Positions 43,193 to 53,498 of a stretch of 64,000 nucleotides of DNA are shown here, in pieces. The notes beneath the pieces were generated by a model that searched no databases, had not been told where the DNA came from, and was given only the letters and a program-made list of their open reading frames with translations. How positions within the stretch are numbered: the first letter of the stretch is position 1; each line of letters begins with the position of its first letter. The stretch is from Brevundimonas sp. SH203. Lineage in GTDB: Bacteria; Pseudomonadota; Alphaproteobacteria; Caulobacterales; Caulobacteraceae. The stretch is from NCBI RefSeq assembly GCF_002157625.1, contig NZ_BDMM01000003.1, positions 372,001 to 436,000 of the forward strand. The letters are read 5' to 3'. A program made the position numbers and the translations under genes.

Positions 43193-44353
43193 TCAGCGGT
43201 CGCCCATCAGTTCGGCGAACCGGTCGAACAGATACAGGCTGTCGGTCGGTCCCGGCGAGGCCTCGGGGTGGTGCTGGACGCTGAAGATCGGCTTGTCCTT
43301 GACCGCGATGCCGCAGTTGGTGCCGTCGAACAGGCTGACGTGGGTTTCGGTCACGGCCTCGGGCAGGCTGTCGCGGTCCACGGTGAAGCCGTGGTTCATC
43401 GACACGATCTCGACCTTGCCGGTGGTCAGGTCCTTGACCGGATGGTTGGCGCCGTGGTGGCCCTGATCCATCTTCACGGTCTTGGCGCCGAGCGCCAGGG
43501 CCAGCATCTGGTGGCCCAGGCAGATGCCCATCAGGGGCTTGCCGCTGGCGACCAGCTTCTGGATCTCGGGCACGGCGTATTCGCCGGTCGCGGCCGGATC
43601 GCCCGGCCCGTTCGACAGGACCACGCCGTCGGGATTGCGGGCCAGAACCTCTTCCGCCGTCGTCGTCGCCGGGACGACCGTGATCCGGGCGCCGGTCGAG
43701 GCCAGGGCGCGCAGGATGTTGCGCTTCACCCCATAGTCGATGACCACCACGTCCTTGCGGCCGTCGGTCTTGGGATGACCTTCCGGCCATTCCCACAGCC
43801 CCTCGTTCCATTCGAACGCCTGCAGCGTCGAGGCGGGCTTGGCCAGGTCCAGGCCGACCAGTCCGGTCCAGGCCTTGGCCTGGGCGACCAGGGCGTCCAG
43901 GTCGAAGTTTCCGTCCGGGTCGTGGGCGATCACCGCATGGGGCGCGCCCTTGTCGCGGATGATCTTGGTCAGGGCGCGGGTGTCCACGCCCGCCAGACCC
44001 ACCACGCCGCGCCGCTTCATCCAGTCGTCGAACGAGGCGTCGGCGCGGTAGTTGGCCGGATCGGTCGGCGCGTCACGGAAGATCGCGCCGCGCGCCGAGG
44101 TGTCGGACCCGCCGCCCATCTGTTCGATGTCTTCGACGTTCGTGCCGACATTGCCGACGTGCGGGAAGGTGAAGGCCAGGATCTGGCTCATATAGGACGG
44201 GTCGGTCAGGATTTCCTGATAGCCGGTCATGGCGGTGTTGAAGACCACCTCGCCCAGGGCCGAGCCCACGGCCCCGACGCCGATCCCCTGAAGAACAGTG
44301 CCGTCGGCCAGCGCCAGAACGCCGGTCGCGCCCGGAAGAATCTTGGTCGTCAT
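43193..44353 (-). CDS. carA: Carbamoyl-phosphate synthase small subunit
   Basis: 386 aa: N-terminal domain ([41 protein letters not shown]) and a class I glutamine amidotransferase with catalytic GICLGHQML Cys and HHPEASPGP. It supplies ammonia to CarB for arginine and pyrimidine synthesis. carB is not in the window. ATG 44353 preferred to 44401. Confidence 0.96.
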   Translation of the reverse strand: MTTKILPGATGVLALADGTVLQGIGVGAVGSALGEVVFNTAMTGYQEILTDPSYMSQILAFTFPHVGNVGTNVEDIEQMGGGSDTSARGAIFRDAPTDPANYRADASFDDWMKRRGVVGLAGVDTRALTKIIRDKGAPHAVIAHDPDGNFDLDALVAQAKAWTGLVGLDLAKPASTLQAFEWNEGLWEWPEGHPKTDGRKDVVVIDYGVKRNILRALASTGARITVVPATTTAEEVLARNPDGVVLSNGPGDPAATGEYAVPEIQKLVASGKPLMGICLGHQMLALALGAKTVKMDQGHHGANHPVKDLTTGKVEIVSMNHGFTVDRDSLPEAVTETHVSLFDGTNCGIAVKDKPIFSVQHHPEASPGPTDSLYLFDRFAELMGDR

Positions 44354-44446
44354 GGGCGCGCTCCTAAAACCGAATCCTGCCCGAACCGGGGCGGGACGCA
44401 AACGGCGGGGTCGTTAGGCCCTGCCGCCCGCTCCGTCAACTACGGC

Positions 44447-46774
44447 TCAACGCCCATCGCTGATGGACGCCGGCCCGACCAGCTGGAAGGTCGCCGTCAC
44501 CCCGCCCTGGGCGTGAGGCGCCAGCCAGAGATCGAACAGGCCCGGCTCGATCCGATAGGTCTCGTCCGCCCCGATGAAGCCCAGCTGGCGGGCGTTCAGG
44601 GTGAAGCCGACCTTGCGGCTCTCGCCGGGGCGCAGGGCCACCCGCTTGAAGTCCTTCAGCAGCCGCCCCGGCTGGGTCAGGCTGGCCACCCGGTCGTGGA
44701 TATACAGCTGCACCAGCTCCTCGGCCGCGTGCCGGCCCGTGTTGGTGATCGTCACCGCCACGTCCAGCGTCCCGGCCCATTGCAACTGGTCCGACTCCAT
44801 CTCGATCGGCCCATAGGCGATCGCCCCATAGGTCAGGCCATAGCCGAACGGATACAGCGCCGTATTGGGCGTCTCGCGATAGCGGGACTTGTATTCCTCG
44901 GTCGCCAGATCGGGATTGGCCGGGCGGCCGGTCGTCTTGCGGTCGTAGGAATAGGGCTGCTGGCCCGACTTGTGCGGGAAGCTGACGGGCAGGCGGGCGG
45001 ACGGGCCGTGATCGCCGAAGATCACGTCGGCGACCGCATGGCCCATCTGTTCGCCCAGGAACCAGGTGACGACGATGGACTGGGCGTTCCTGACATTGCC
45101 TTCCAACGCCAGACCGCGACCGTTGCGCAGCAGGACCACCATCGGCTTGCCCAGGGCGGCCATCGCGTCGACCAGCGCCATCTGCGGGGCCGGGACCACG
45201 ATCTCCGTGCGCGACTGGGCCTCGCCCGACATATTGGTCGCCTCGCCGATGGCCAGGACGATGACCTCGGCGTCGCGGGCGGCGGCGACGGCCTGTTCGA
45301 TCCCGCCGGCCAGCGGCGTCTCCACCCCCGAACCGCGCGCGATGGTCAGGTTCTGCGGATCGCGCATCGCCGCGCGGAACCCGGCCTCCAGCGAGACCCG
45401 CCGCTCGGGCGCGCCCCAGATGGTCCACGGCCCCCAGACATTGTCCACGTCGTCGGCGAACGGCCCGATCAGGGCGATCTTGCGCCCCTTGTCCAGCGGC
45501 AGCAGGTCGCCTTCGTTCTTCAGCAGCACCACCGACTTGCGGCCCGCCTCGCGCGACAGGGCGATATGCTCGCGCGATCCGACCACGGCCTTCTCGCGCG
45601 CCGGATCGGTGCCGCGATAGGGGTCGTCGAACAGGCCCAGCGCCGCCTTGGTGGTCAAGACGCGGCGCACCGCCTCGTCCAGCCGCGCCATCGATACCTC
45701 GCCCGAGGCCACCAGGCCTGGCAGATGCTGCATATACAGGCCCGACACCATCGACACGTCCACCCCGGCGTTGAACGCCAGGCGCGCGGCGTCGCGGCCG
45801 TCCTCGGCGAAGCCGTGGGCCACCAGCTCCTGCTCGGAGGTGTAGTCCGAAACGACGAAGCCCTCGAAGCCCCATTCGCCGCGCAGGATGTCGGTCAGCA
45901 GCTTGCGGCTGCCCGAGGCCGGGACGCCGTTCACATCGTTGAAGGCGCTCATGATCGACAGGGCGCCGGCGTCCACCGACGCCTTGAACGGCGGCAGGAA
46001 CACCCCGCGCAGCGTCTGTTCGCTCATGTCGGTGGTGTTGTATTCGACCCCGCCCACGGCGGCGGAATAGGCGGCCATATGTTTGGCGGTGGCCAGGACG
46101 GCGTCGCGGTCGTCCAGCCCCTTTTCGCCCTGGAAGCCGCGCACGCGGGCGGCGGCCAGCAGATTGTTCAGCAGCACGTCCTCGCCCGCGCCCTCGACGT
46201 TGCGGCCCCACCGCTGGTCGCGCGCCACGTCCACCATCGGCGCATAGGTCTGGTGAACCGCGGACGCCGCCGTCTCCACCGCCGCCGCACGCGCGGTGCG
46301 ATAGGCCAGTTCGGTGTCGAACGCCGCCGCCTCGGCCAGAGGCACCGGGAAGATGGTCGACAGGCCGTGGATCACGTCGGCGGCGAACAGCAGCGGAATC
46401 TTCAGCCGCGATTCCTCCATCGCCACCCGCTGGATGCGACGGCCCGCCTCGGCGCCGATGCCGTTGAACAGCGACCCGACCTTGCCCTCGCGGATCAGGG
46501 CGGTGACGCGCGCCGGGTCGCCCGTGCCGTCCAGCGGGTTCACCGCCGTCGGCATCCAGCGGAACGGATCGGCCAGCAGGTTCAGCTGACCGGCCTTTTC
46601 CTCGACCGTCATGGCCGCGATCAGATCCTCGATCCTCTGGCGGTGACGGGCGATGGTGCGGGACGCTTGGGCGGAAACAGGCATGGGGAACACTCCGGCG
46701 CCCATCAGGGCCAAAAGCCCCAGGCCAGACAAGAAATTTCTACGGGAAGCCGCAGGCTTGAGAGGTCGCGTCAA
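44447..46774 (-). CDS. bglX: Glycoside hydrolase family 3 beta-glucosidase, Tat-exported
   Basis: 775 aa. Tat-like signal SRRNFLSGLGLLALMGAG, then GH3 N-terminal barrel with KHMAAYSAAVGG and nucleophile Asp in GFVVSDYTSEQEL, C-terminal sandwich with acid/base region IGEATNMSGEAQSRTEI, and a fibronectin-III-like tail (GRHAAEELVQLYIHD). Same domain order and length as periplasmic BglX. It hydrolyses beta-glucosides; specificity unread. A run ATGTAAATGATGTAA (46860-46874) lies about 90 nt upstream. Confidence 0.93.
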   Translation of the reverse strand: MTRPLKPAASRRNFLSGLGLLALMGAGVFPMPVSAQASRTIARHRQRIEDLIAAMTVEEKAGQLNLLADPFRWMPTAVNPLDGTGDPARVTALIREGKVGSLFNGIGAEAGRRIQRVAMEESRLKIPLLFAADVIHGLSTIFPVPLAEAAAFDTELAYRTARAAAVETAASAVHQTYAPMVDVARDQRWGRNVEGAGEDVLLNNLLAAARVRGFQGEKGLDDRDAVLATAKHMAAYSAAVGGVEYNTTDMSEQTLRGVFLPPFKASVDAGALSIMSAFNDVNGVPASGSRKLLTDILRGEWGFEGFVVSDYTSEQELVAHGFAEDGRDAARLAFNAGVDVSMVSGLYMQHLPGLVASGEVSMARLDEAVRRVLTTKAALGLFDDPYRGTDPAREKAVVGSREHIALSREAGRKSVVLLKNEGDLLPLDKGRKIALIGPFADDVDNVWGPWTIWGAPERRVSLEAGFRAAMRDPQNLTIARGSGVETPLAGGIEQAVAAARDAEVIVLAIGEATNMSGEAQSRTEIVVPAPQMALVDAMAALGKPMVVLLRNGRGLALEGNVRNAQSIVVTWFLGEQMGHAVADVIFGDHGPSARLPVSFPHKSGQQPYSYDRKTTGRPANPDLATEEYKSRYRETPNTALYPFGYGLTYGAIAYGPIEMESDQLQWAGTLDVAVTITNTGRHAAEELVQLYIHDRVASLTQPGRLLKDFKRVALRPGESRKVGFTLNARQLGFIGADETYRIEPGLFDLWLAPHAQGGVTATFQLVGPASISDGR

Positions 46775-46917
46775 AAGCGGCGCTCCTTCAGGGACGAGAT
46801 CGAGCAGCGAAGCCAGACGCCTAACCTCTCGCGCCCGACCGCTTCAACCCCCGTCCGCCATGTAAATGATGTAACGCCCCCTGGCCCGATCAAGGTCGGT
46901 TTCAGCGCGCCGCCCGC

Positions 46918-47721
46918 CTATCCCAGGGCGATGTCCAGGAACATCATCCCCACCAGGCCGATCATCAGCCCGATCATCGACCCCTCGCCCGTGGACCGTT
47001 CGCGCGTCTCGGGAATGATCTCGGCGGTGACGACATAGATCATGGCCCCCGCCGCCAGACCCAGGCCCCACGGCAGGGCGCCGGGAACCAGACCCACCAC
47101 GCCGGCCCCGATCAGGCCGCCGACCGGCTCGACCAGACCCGACGCCAGCGCCGCCAGAAACGCCGGCCAGCGCCCATAGCCCAGGGTCGCCATCGCCGCC
47201 GACACGGCCAGACCCTCCGGCATGTTCTGGATGCCGATGCCGATGGCGGTGGACAAGCCCTGATGCAGGTCGCCGCCGCCGAAGCTGACGCCCACCGCCG
47301 CTCCCTCGGGAAAGTTGTGCAGGGTGATGGCGATGATGAACAGCCAGATGCGCCGCGACAGGTCGCGCGATCCCGCCGGCCCGATGGCCAGCATGTCGAC
47401 CGGCGCGAACCGGTTCATCAGGCCGATCACCGCCGCCCCGATCAGCACCGCCGTCGCCATGACCCCGGCGGCCATGGCCTGTCCCGCGCCGCCCGCCTGA
47501 AGCACCTCCACGCCGGGAATGATCAGCGAGAAGAAGGACGCCGCCAGCATGACCCCGGCGGCGAAGCCCAGCAGGGCGCTCTGGGTCTGCACCCCCGCTT
47601 TGCGGAAGAACAGCAGCGGAACCGCCCCCACCGCCGTCATCATGCCCGCCGCCAGACTGCCCAGCGTTCCGGCCATGATCGGGGCCAAACCGCCGGAGGC
47701 AGGGAAAAGGGATTCCATCAT
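46918..47721 (-). CDS. ZIP family metal transporter
   Basis: 267 aa, eight hydrophobic segments. ZIP metal motifs [16 protein letters not shown] (TM4) and [14 protein letters not shown] (TM5). Likely Zn2+/Fe2+ uptake at the inner membrane (ZupT-like). Divergent from proB with 64 bp between the starts. Confidence 0.9.
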   Translation of the reverse strand: MMESLFPASGGLAPIMAGTLGSLAAGMMTAVGAVPLLFFRKAGVQTQSALLGFAAGVMLAASFFSLIIPGVEVLQAGGAGQAMAAGVMATAVLIGAAVIGLMNRFAPVDMLAIGPAGSRDLSRRIWLFIIAITLHNFPEGAAVGVSFGGGDLHQGLSTAIGIGIQNMPEGLAVSAAMATLGYGRWPAFLAALASGLVEPVGGLIGAGVVGLVPGALPWGLGLAAGAMIYVVTAEIIPETRERSTGEGSMIGLMIGLVGMMFLDIALG

Positions 47722-47785
47722 CCGCCTGCATTGCGGCGCGACGCGGCAAGAGACAAGCGCGAAAGCGCGCGTTAGAGACACCGTC

Positions 47786-48949
47786 ATGTCGTCCGCCGCC
47801 GCCCAGCCCGTGTCCTTGACCCTCGACGCCGCCTCCGCCCTGGACGGCGCGCGCCGCATCGTGGTCAAGATCGGCTCGTCCCTGCTGATCGACGCCGAGA
47901 CGCGCCGGCCGACGCGCGACTGGCTGACGGCCATGGCCGCCGATCTGGCCGCGCTGAGGGCCAGGGGGCGCGAGGTCATCGTCGTCTCCTCCGGCTCCAT
48001 CGCCCTGGGCCGAGGCCGCCTGCCCGACCTAGGCGCGCGGCTGGAGGACAAGCAGGCGGCGGCTTCGGTCGGTCAGTCCCTGCTGATGGCCGCCTGGTCC
48101 GCCGCGCTGGAGCCGCACGGCCTGGTCGCCGGCCAGGTGCTGCTGACCCGCGACGACACAGAACGCCGCCGCCGCTGGCTGAACGCCCGCGCCACCGTCC
48201 AGGCGCTTCTGGCCCACGGCGTCGTGCCCATCGTCAACGAAAACGACACGGTGGCGACCGAAGAGATCCGCTACGGCGACAACGACCGTCTGGCCGCGCG
48301 GGCGGCCCAGCTGGCGCGGGCGGACCTGCTGGTCCTGCTGTCGGACGTGGACGGCCTCTACACCGCCGACCCGCGACGCGACGCGAACGCCGCCCACCTG
48401 CCGCTGATCGAGAGCCTGAGCCCCGACATCCTAGCCATGGGCGGGGGCGCCAACGCCGATGCCGGCGTGGGCACGGGCGGCATGGCCACCAAGCTGGCGG
48501 CGGCCCAGATCGCGCGTTCGGCCGGATGCGCCACCCTGATCGCCTCGGGCCAGACCCTGTCGCCGCTGAGCGCCATCCGCGACGGCGCCCGCGCCACCCT
48601 GATCGCCGCGCCCGACGGACCGATGGCCGCCTACAAACAATGGATCGCCGGCAGTCTGTCGCCGGCGGGAACCCTGACGCTGGACCCCGGCGCCGTCGCC
48701 GCCCTGCGCGCCGGAAAGAGCCTGTTGCCCGCCGGGGTCGCCGCCCTGTCGGGCGCCTTCGAAAAGGGCGACTGCGTGCGCCTGATCGACGCCGAGGGCC
48801 GGGCCGTCGGCGTGGGGCTGGCCGCCTATGCGGCGGACGAGGCCGCTCGTATCCGGGGCCGCCGCTCCGACGAGATCGAGGCCGTGCTGGGCTATCGCGG
48901 CGCCTCTGTTCTGATCCACCGCGACGACATGGTGCTGGACGACCGATGA
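47786..48949 (+). CDS. proB: Glutamate 5-kinase with PUA domain
   Basis: 387 aa: amino-acid kinase domain ([63 protein letters not shown]) and C-terminal PUA domain from about 285 ([24 protein letters not shown]). First step of proline synthesis. Overlaps proA by 4 nt. ATG 47786. Confidence 0.95.
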   Translation: MSSAAAQPVSLTLDAASALDGARRIVVKIGSSLLIDAETRRPTRDWLTAMAADLAALRARGREVIVVSSGSIALGRGRLPDLGARLEDKQAAASVGQSLLMAAWSAALEPHGLVAGQVLLTRDDTERRRRWLNARATVQALLAHGVVPIVNENDTVATEEIRYGDNDRLAARAAQLARADLLVLLSDVDGLYTADPRRDANAAHLPLIESLSPDILAMGGGANADAGVGTGGMATKLAAAQIARSAGCATLIASGQTLSPLSAIRDGARATLIAAPDGPMAAYKQWIAGSLSPAGTLTLDPGAVAALRAGKSLLPAGVAALSGAFEKGDCVRLIDAEGRAVGVGLAAYAADEAARIRGRRSDEIEAVLGYRGASVLIHRDDMVLDDR

Positions 48950-50208
48950 CCGACCTTTCGACCTCGATGCTGGAGATGGGCCGCCGCGCCCGCGCCGCCG
49001 CCACGGCCCTGCGCGAAGCCCCGGCCGCCGCCCGCACCCGCGCCCTGACCGCCCTGTCCGAAAAGCTTTCGGCGGCCGAGGCCGAAATCCTGGCCGCCAA
49101 CGCCCGCGACGTGGCAGCCGCCCGCACAGGCGGCATGAGCGAGGCCCTGATCGACCGGCTGTCTCTGACGCCCGCCCGCATCACCGGCATGGTCCAGGCC
49201 GTGGCGACCATCGCCGCCGTGCCCGATCCCCTGGGGGTCGAGACCGAACGCTGGACCCCCGCCAACGGCCTGGACATCGCCCGCGTCCGCACGCCCATCG
49301 GCGTGCTGGGCGTGATCTACGAGAGCCGGCCCAACGTCACCGCCGACGCCGCCGCCCTGTGCATCCGCTCGGGCAATGCGGCCATCCTGCGCTGCGGTTC
49401 GGACTGTCTGCAGTCGTCCTTGGCCATCGCGGCCGTGATCGCCGAAGCCCTGGCCGAGGCCGGCCTGCCCGCCGATGCGGTGCAACTGGTCGATACGCCG
49501 GATCGCGCGGCCGTGGGCCTGATGCTGACCGGACTGGACGGCGCCATAGACGTCATCGTGCCGCGCGGCGGCAAGAGCCTGGTCGCCCGCGTCCAGGCCG
49601 AGGCGCGGACGGCGGTTCTCAGCCATCTGGAGGGGCTGAACCACACCTATCTGCACCAGTCCGCCGATCTGGAGACGGCCCGCGCCCTGGTGATGAACGC
49701 CAAGATGCGCCGCGTCTCGGTCTGCGGCGCCACCGAGACCCTGCTGGTGGACCGGGCGGCGGCCCGGCGTCTGCTGCCCCCCGTCGCCGCCGACCTGATC
49801 GCCGCCGGCTGCGAACTGCGCGGCGACGCGGAGGCGCAAGAACTGGTCCCCGGCATGGTCGCGGCGGAGGAGGCCGACTGGCGGACCGAATATCTGGCCC
49901 CCATCCTGGCCGTCCGCGTCGTCGCGGACATGGACGCCGCCGTCGATCACATCGCCCGCTACGGCTCGGGCCACACCGAGGCCATCGTCGCGACCGACGC
50001 CGAGGCCGCCGAGCGGTTCGCCGCCCGGATCGACAGCGCCATCGTCCTGATCAACGCCTCGACCCAGTTCGCCGACGGCGGCGAGTTCGGCTTCGGCGGC
50101 GAAATCGGCATCTCCACCAACCGCCTGCACGCGCGCGGGCCGGTTGGCGCCGAACAGCTGACCACCTACAAATACGTCGTGCGCGGCCAGGGCCAGATCA
50201 GGCCCTGA
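48946..50208 (+). CDS. proA: Gamma-glutamyl phosphate reductase
   Basis: 420 aa aldehyde-dehydrogenase-like fold with [28 protein letters not shown], catalytic Cys in [15 protein letters not shown] and [32 protein letters not shown]. Reduces glutamyl-5-phosphate to the semialdehyde. Coupled to proB. Confidence 0.96.
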   Translation: MTDLSTSMLEMGRRARAAATALREAPAAARTRALTALSEKLSAAEAEILAANARDVAAARTGGMSEALIDRLSLTPARITGMVQAVATIAAVPDPLGVETERWTPANGLDIARVRTPIGVLGVIYESRPNVTADAAALCIRSGNAAILRCGSDCLQSSLAIAAVIAEALAEAGLPADAVQLVDTPDRAAVGLMLTGLDGAIDVIVPRGGKSLVARVQAEARTAVLSHLEGLNHTYLHQSADLETARALVMNAKMRRVSVCGATETLLVDRAAARRLLPPVAADLIAAGCELRGDAEAQELVPGMVAAEEADWRTEYLAPILAVRVVADMDAAVDHIARYGSGHTEAIVATDAEAAERFAARIDSAIVLINASTQFADGGEFGFGGEIGISTNRLHARGPVGAEQLTTYKYVVRGQGQIRP

Positions 50209-50224
50209 TGTCCGGCTTGCAGCA

Positions 50225-50243
50225 GGTAAGGAAATTCCTTACC
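50225..50243. promoter_or_regulatory. Palindromic operator of the MazEF-type module
   Basis: GGTAAGGAAATTCCTTACC is a perfect 9-1-9 palindrome ending 8 nt before the antitoxin ATG (50252), the expected position for autorepression by an AbrB-fold antitoxin. It also overlaps the likely promoter. Confidence 0.75.
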
Positions 50244-50251
50244 CTCGATGC

Positions 50252-50467
50252 ATGATCAAAAGCCGCCTGACATCCAAGGCCCAGACCACGATTCCCCAGG
50301 CCGTGCGCGCCGCGCTCGGCCTGCAGGACGGTGACGAACTGCAGTACGACCTAGACGGTAACAGGGTGATCCTGCGCAAGGCCCGCCGGGCGCCGGCGGA
50401 AGACCCGTTCACGGCGTTCGACGAATGGGACAGTGACGCGGACCGCAAGGCCTATGCCGGACTTTGA
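50252..50467 (+). CDS. AbrB/MazE-type antitoxin
   Basis: 71 aa. Swapped-hairpin DNA-binding domain KSRLTSKAQTTIPQAVRAALGLQDGDELQYDLDGNRVIL, then an acidic toxin-binding tail (EDPFTAFDEWDSDADRKAYAGL). Overlaps the toxin start by 14 nt. Confidence 0.9.
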   Translation: MIKSRLTSKAQTTIPQAVRAALGLQDGDELQYDLDGNRVILRKARRAPAEDPFTAFDEWDSDADRKAYAGL

Positions 50468-50789
50468 GCGCGGCGACGTCGTCCGCGTCCCCTTTCCCTA
50501 TACCGACCCCAGCACTCGCCAGCATCGCCCGGCCTTGGTGGTTTCCGACGGGCCGCTGGGCGACGGCGACAGGCTGTTGTGGGTCGTGATGATCACCAGC
50601 GCCGACAACCGGCCGTGGGCGGACGATGTGTCTTTGGGCGACGGCTATGCGGACGCCGGCTTGCCCGCGCCCTCCGTCATCCGTCCCGTCAAGATCGCCA
50701 CGATCGACACAGCCGTGGCCACACGCCTGGGCCGCATCGACGACGAACGGCTGGCGCGAACGATGGCTGTCATCCGCGCCAACCTCTGA
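50454..50789 (+). CDS. MazF/PemK-family toxin
   Basis: 111 aa with the PemK-fold pattern FERGDVVRVPFPYTDPSTRQHRPALVVSD, LLWVVMITSAD and PSVIRPVKIATIDTAVATRLGRI. Probably an mRNA interferase neutralised by the upstream AbrB-type protein. ATG 50454 preferred to an upstream GTG at 50433. Confidence 0.88.
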   Translation: MPDFERGDVVRVPFPYTDPSTRQHRPALVVSDGPLGDGDRLLWVVMITSADNRPWADDVSLGDGYADAGLPAPSVIRPVKIATIDTAVATRLGRIDDERLARTMAVIRANL

Positions 50790-50842
50790 AGTCCACGCTC
50801 TCCGGCCTCAAGCAGCGCGAAGCGTGATAGGCCCCCTGGGAA

Positions 50843-50874
50843 GCCTATGCTCTGCCCTTGGGCAGAGCATAGGC
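50843..50874 (-). terminator. Perfect 15-bp hairpin overlapping the gcd stop codon
   Basis: GCCTATGCTCTGCCC (50843-50857) pairs perfectly with 50860-50874 with a 2-nt centre. The last seven gcd codons and TAG are inside the stem. No T-run follows on the minus strand, so an mRNA 3'-end stabiliser is as likely as a terminator. Confidence 0.6.
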
Positions 50875-53280
50875 GATCACGTAATCGCCCTCCGGCGTCT
50901 CCATGAAGTGATGGCCCGCCGCGACGATCACCAGATACTGGCGGCCGTTCTGCTCATAGATCATCGGATTGGCCTGGCCGCCTGCGGGCAGGACGTCGGA
51001 CCAGACGGTCTCGCCCGTCTCGATGTCGATGGCGCGGATCAGATCGTCGGTCGCGGCGGCGATGAAGATCAGACCGCCCGCCGTGACCACCGAACCGCCG
51101 TTGTTCGGCGTGCCGATCTCCAGCGGCAGCATGGACGGAATGCCGAACGGCCCGTTCTTGCGCGCCGTGCCGAACGGACGGTCCCACAGGGTCTTGCCGC
51201 TCTGCACGTCGATGGCGCGGATGCCGCCATAGGGGGGCTCCTTGCACAGCAGGCCGGTGAAGGGCATCCGCCAGCCGGCGTTCACGTCGATGGCGTAGGG
51301 CACGCCCTCCTGCGGATCGCCCGCGCCCTCGGCCTTGGACAGGCTGCCGCCCCGGTTGGCCAGTTCCTTCTCGCGGGCGATGTAGCGGGGGTCGTCGCGC
51401 GAGAACCAGCCCAGCCTGTCGGCCTCGGCGCGCGGCGCCAGCCGGTTGTAGTTGGGCATGTCGTTATAGTTGGCGACGATCACGCCGCGACGCGGGTCCA
51501 GCGCCACGCTTCCCCAGTCCGAACCGCCGTTATAGCCCGGATATTCGATCCAGTGACGGTCGACCGTCGGGGCGGTGAACTGGCCCTGATACGACGCCTT
51601 TCTGAACTGGATGCGGCAGATCATCTGGTCGATCGGCGACATCCCCCACATGTCGGCCTCGCGCAGGTCGGGCTTGGCCAGGGTGTTGAACAGCGAATAG
51701 GGCTGGGTCGCCGCGCGCTGGGCCGGCTCGACCCCGCCGCCGGGCGCCGGACGATCCTGAACCCCGTGCAGAGGCTGGCCCGTGCGGCGGTCCAGCACGA
51801 AGATCTCGCCGCGCTTGGACGGCAGGATGACGGCCGGCGTCACCCCGCCCGCCGTGGGCATGTCCACCAGCGTCACCTGCGAGCCCAGATCATAGTCCCA
51901 GACGTCGCGGCGCACCGTCTGATAGCGCCAGCGCGGCTTGCCGGTCGTGACGTCCAGCGCGACCAGGGCGCTGGAATACTCGTCCTCCTGCGGTCGGCGC
52001 AGCGACGAATAATAGTCGGCGGCCGAGTTGCCCATCGGCAGATAGACGAGGCCCAGGGCCTCGTCGCCCGTCGGCGTCGTCCACATGTTCGGCGTGCCGG
52101 GGGTATAGGTCTGACCAGCCGGCGGAGCGGTGGTGATGTCGGGACGCATCATGTCCCAGGCGAAGCGCATCCGCCCCGTCACCGCGTCATAGCCCTGGAT
52201 CACGCCCGAGGCGTTCCACCGCTTCTGGCCGTCCAGAACCTGATGGCCCGTGACGATAATCCCGCGCACGATGACGGGGGGCGAGGTGATCGACACCATG
52301 CCCGGATAGGGGTTGCCCATCCCCTCCTTGATGCTGACCGCCCCATTGGTCCCGAAGGCGGGGCAAGGAACGCCCGTCCTGGCGTCCACGGCGATGATGC
52401 GGCCGTCCAGCGTGCCTTCGATCAGGCGGGCGGCGCAGGGCTGGGCCTGATCCGCGTTCGGCACGGCGTAATAGGTCACGCCCCGGCACGCGGCCGTATA
52501 GGGGATCTGGTCGTCCGGCACCTTGGGATCATAGGCCCACTTCTGCCTGCCGCTGTTGGCGTCCAAAGCGAACATCCTGTTGCGCGCCGAGCAGAGATAG
52601 ATCGTGTCGGCGATCTTCAGCGGGGTGGTTTCGGCGCCGAACCGCTGGCCCGGCAGGTCGCCGGTGCGGAAGGTCCAGGCGCGCTGCAGCTGGCCGACAT
52701 TGTCCTTGTTGATCTGGTTCAGCGGGGAATAGCGCTGGGCGGCGTCCGATCCGCCATAGGCGGGCCAGTCGGCCCCGGCCTTGATCAGGGCGGGGTCGCC
52801 GAAGGGGCCGCGAGGGCCGGGCACGGGGCTATCGACGCCAGGCCTGTTGATCTGACCGACCACCAGGCCGAAGACCACCGTCAGCACCGCCAGGCCCAGG
52901 GCCCCGACGCCCGCCGCCCTGCCGCCGCCCCGACCGGGACGCAGCACCGGCAGCGTCGCCAGAACCAGGAACATCAGCACCAGCGGCCCGACCAGACGCG
53001 GGATCATGGCCCAGCCGTTCAGCCCCTTCTCCCACAGCGCCCACACCAGCGTCAGAAGGAAGATCGCGCCATAGATCCAGGCGCCGCGCACGTCGCGACA
53101 GGCCATAAAGAAGCCCGACACGATCAGCGCCAGGCCCGCCAGCAGATAGTACCAGGAGCCGCCCAGAACGGCGAGCTGAACCCCGCCCACGGTCAGCACC
53201 AGGCCGATCAGGGCCAGAAGCAGGCCGAGAAGCAGCGTCAGCCATCCTCCCAGTCCCACGGGGGTCGTCCATCGCGGCAT
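50845..53280 (-). CDS. gcd: Membrane PQQ-dependent glucose dehydrogenase
   Basis: 811 aa from ATG 53280. Five N-terminal membrane helices (to about 150), then a periplasmic beta-propeller: DWPAYGGSDAAQRYSPLNQI, TPNMWTTPTGDEALGLVYLPMGN, DVWDYDLGSQVTLVDM, TPNNGGSVVTAGGLIFIAAATDD and GQANPMIYEQNGRQYLVI, characteristic of Gcd. Oxidises glucose to gluconolactone in the periplasm, feeding ubiquinone. No pqq synthesis gene is in the window. Confidence 0.94.
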   Translation of the reverse strand: MPRWTTPVGLGGWLTLLLGLLLALIGLVLTVGGVQLAVLGGSWYYLLAGLALIVSGFFMACRDVRGAWIYGAIFLLTLVWALWEKGLNGWAMIPRLVGPLVLMFLVLATLPVLRPGRGGGRAAGVGALGLAVLTVVFGLVVGQINRPGVDSPVPGPRGPFGDPALIKAGADWPAYGGSDAAQRYSPLNQINKDNVGQLQRAWTFRTGDLPGQRFGAETTPLKIADTIYLCSARNRMFALDANSGRQKWAYDPKVPDDQIPYTAACRGVTYYAVPNADQAQPCAARLIEGTLDGRIIAVDARTGVPCPAFGTNGAVSIKEGMGNPYPGMVSITSPPVIVRGIIVTGHQVLDGQKRWNASGVIQGYDAVTGRMRFAWDMMRPDITTAPPAGQTYTPGTPNMWTTPTGDEALGLVYLPMGNSAADYYSSLRRPQEDEYSSALVALDVTTGKPRWRYQTVRRDVWDYDLGSQVTLVDMPTAGGVTPAVILPSKRGEIFVLDRRTGQPLHGVQDRPAPGGGVEPAQRAATQPYSLFNTLAKPDLREADMWGMSPIDQMICRIQFRKASYQGQFTAPTVDRHWIEYPGYNGGSDWGSVALDPRRGVIVANYNDMPNYNRLAPRAEADRLGWFSRDDPRYIAREKELANRGGSLSKAEGAGDPQEGVPYAIDVNAGWRMPFTGLLCKEPPYGGIRAIDVQSGKTLWDRPFGTARKNGPFGIPSMLPLEIGTPNNGGSVVTAGGLIFIAAATDDLIRAIDIETGETVWSDVLPAGGQANPMIYEQNGRQYLVIVAAGHHFMETPEGDYVIAYALPKGRA

Positions 53281-53366
53281 GATCGCGCCTCTCCTGCTGG
53301 ATTGCAGCCTCGGCAACGATCAGCGGGGCGGCCGGTTCCTATTGTCGCAGGGCGGAACCAAACAGT

Positions 53367-53426
53367 GTTGCACTGCAACCGCCATCAACCAGCATCATTT
53401 GACGACGAAACGTCCGATATTGGACG
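53367..53426 (+). promoter_or_regulatory. Two palindromes in the gltD upstream region
   Basis: GTTGCA-C-TGCAAC (53367-53379) and CGTCC-GATATT-GGACG (53411-53426) lie in an AT-richer gap between divergent gcd and gltD. They are plausible operators for a nitrogen or redox regulator. No NtrC site (TGCACC-N5-GGTGCA) is exact. Confidence 0.4.
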
Positions 53427-53498
53427 ATTTATTCTTTCTTTCGCGCTGATAATGGCTCGCGGCAATAATATTTGCCTATGCGCCTGCCTTTGCGGCAT

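Noticed and set aside
43187..47038. 1283-codon plus-strand open frame
   Set aside because: It is antisense to carA and the GH3 gene. The Gln/Arg/His/Gly-rich translation is typical of complementary frames in GC-rich DNA and matches no family.
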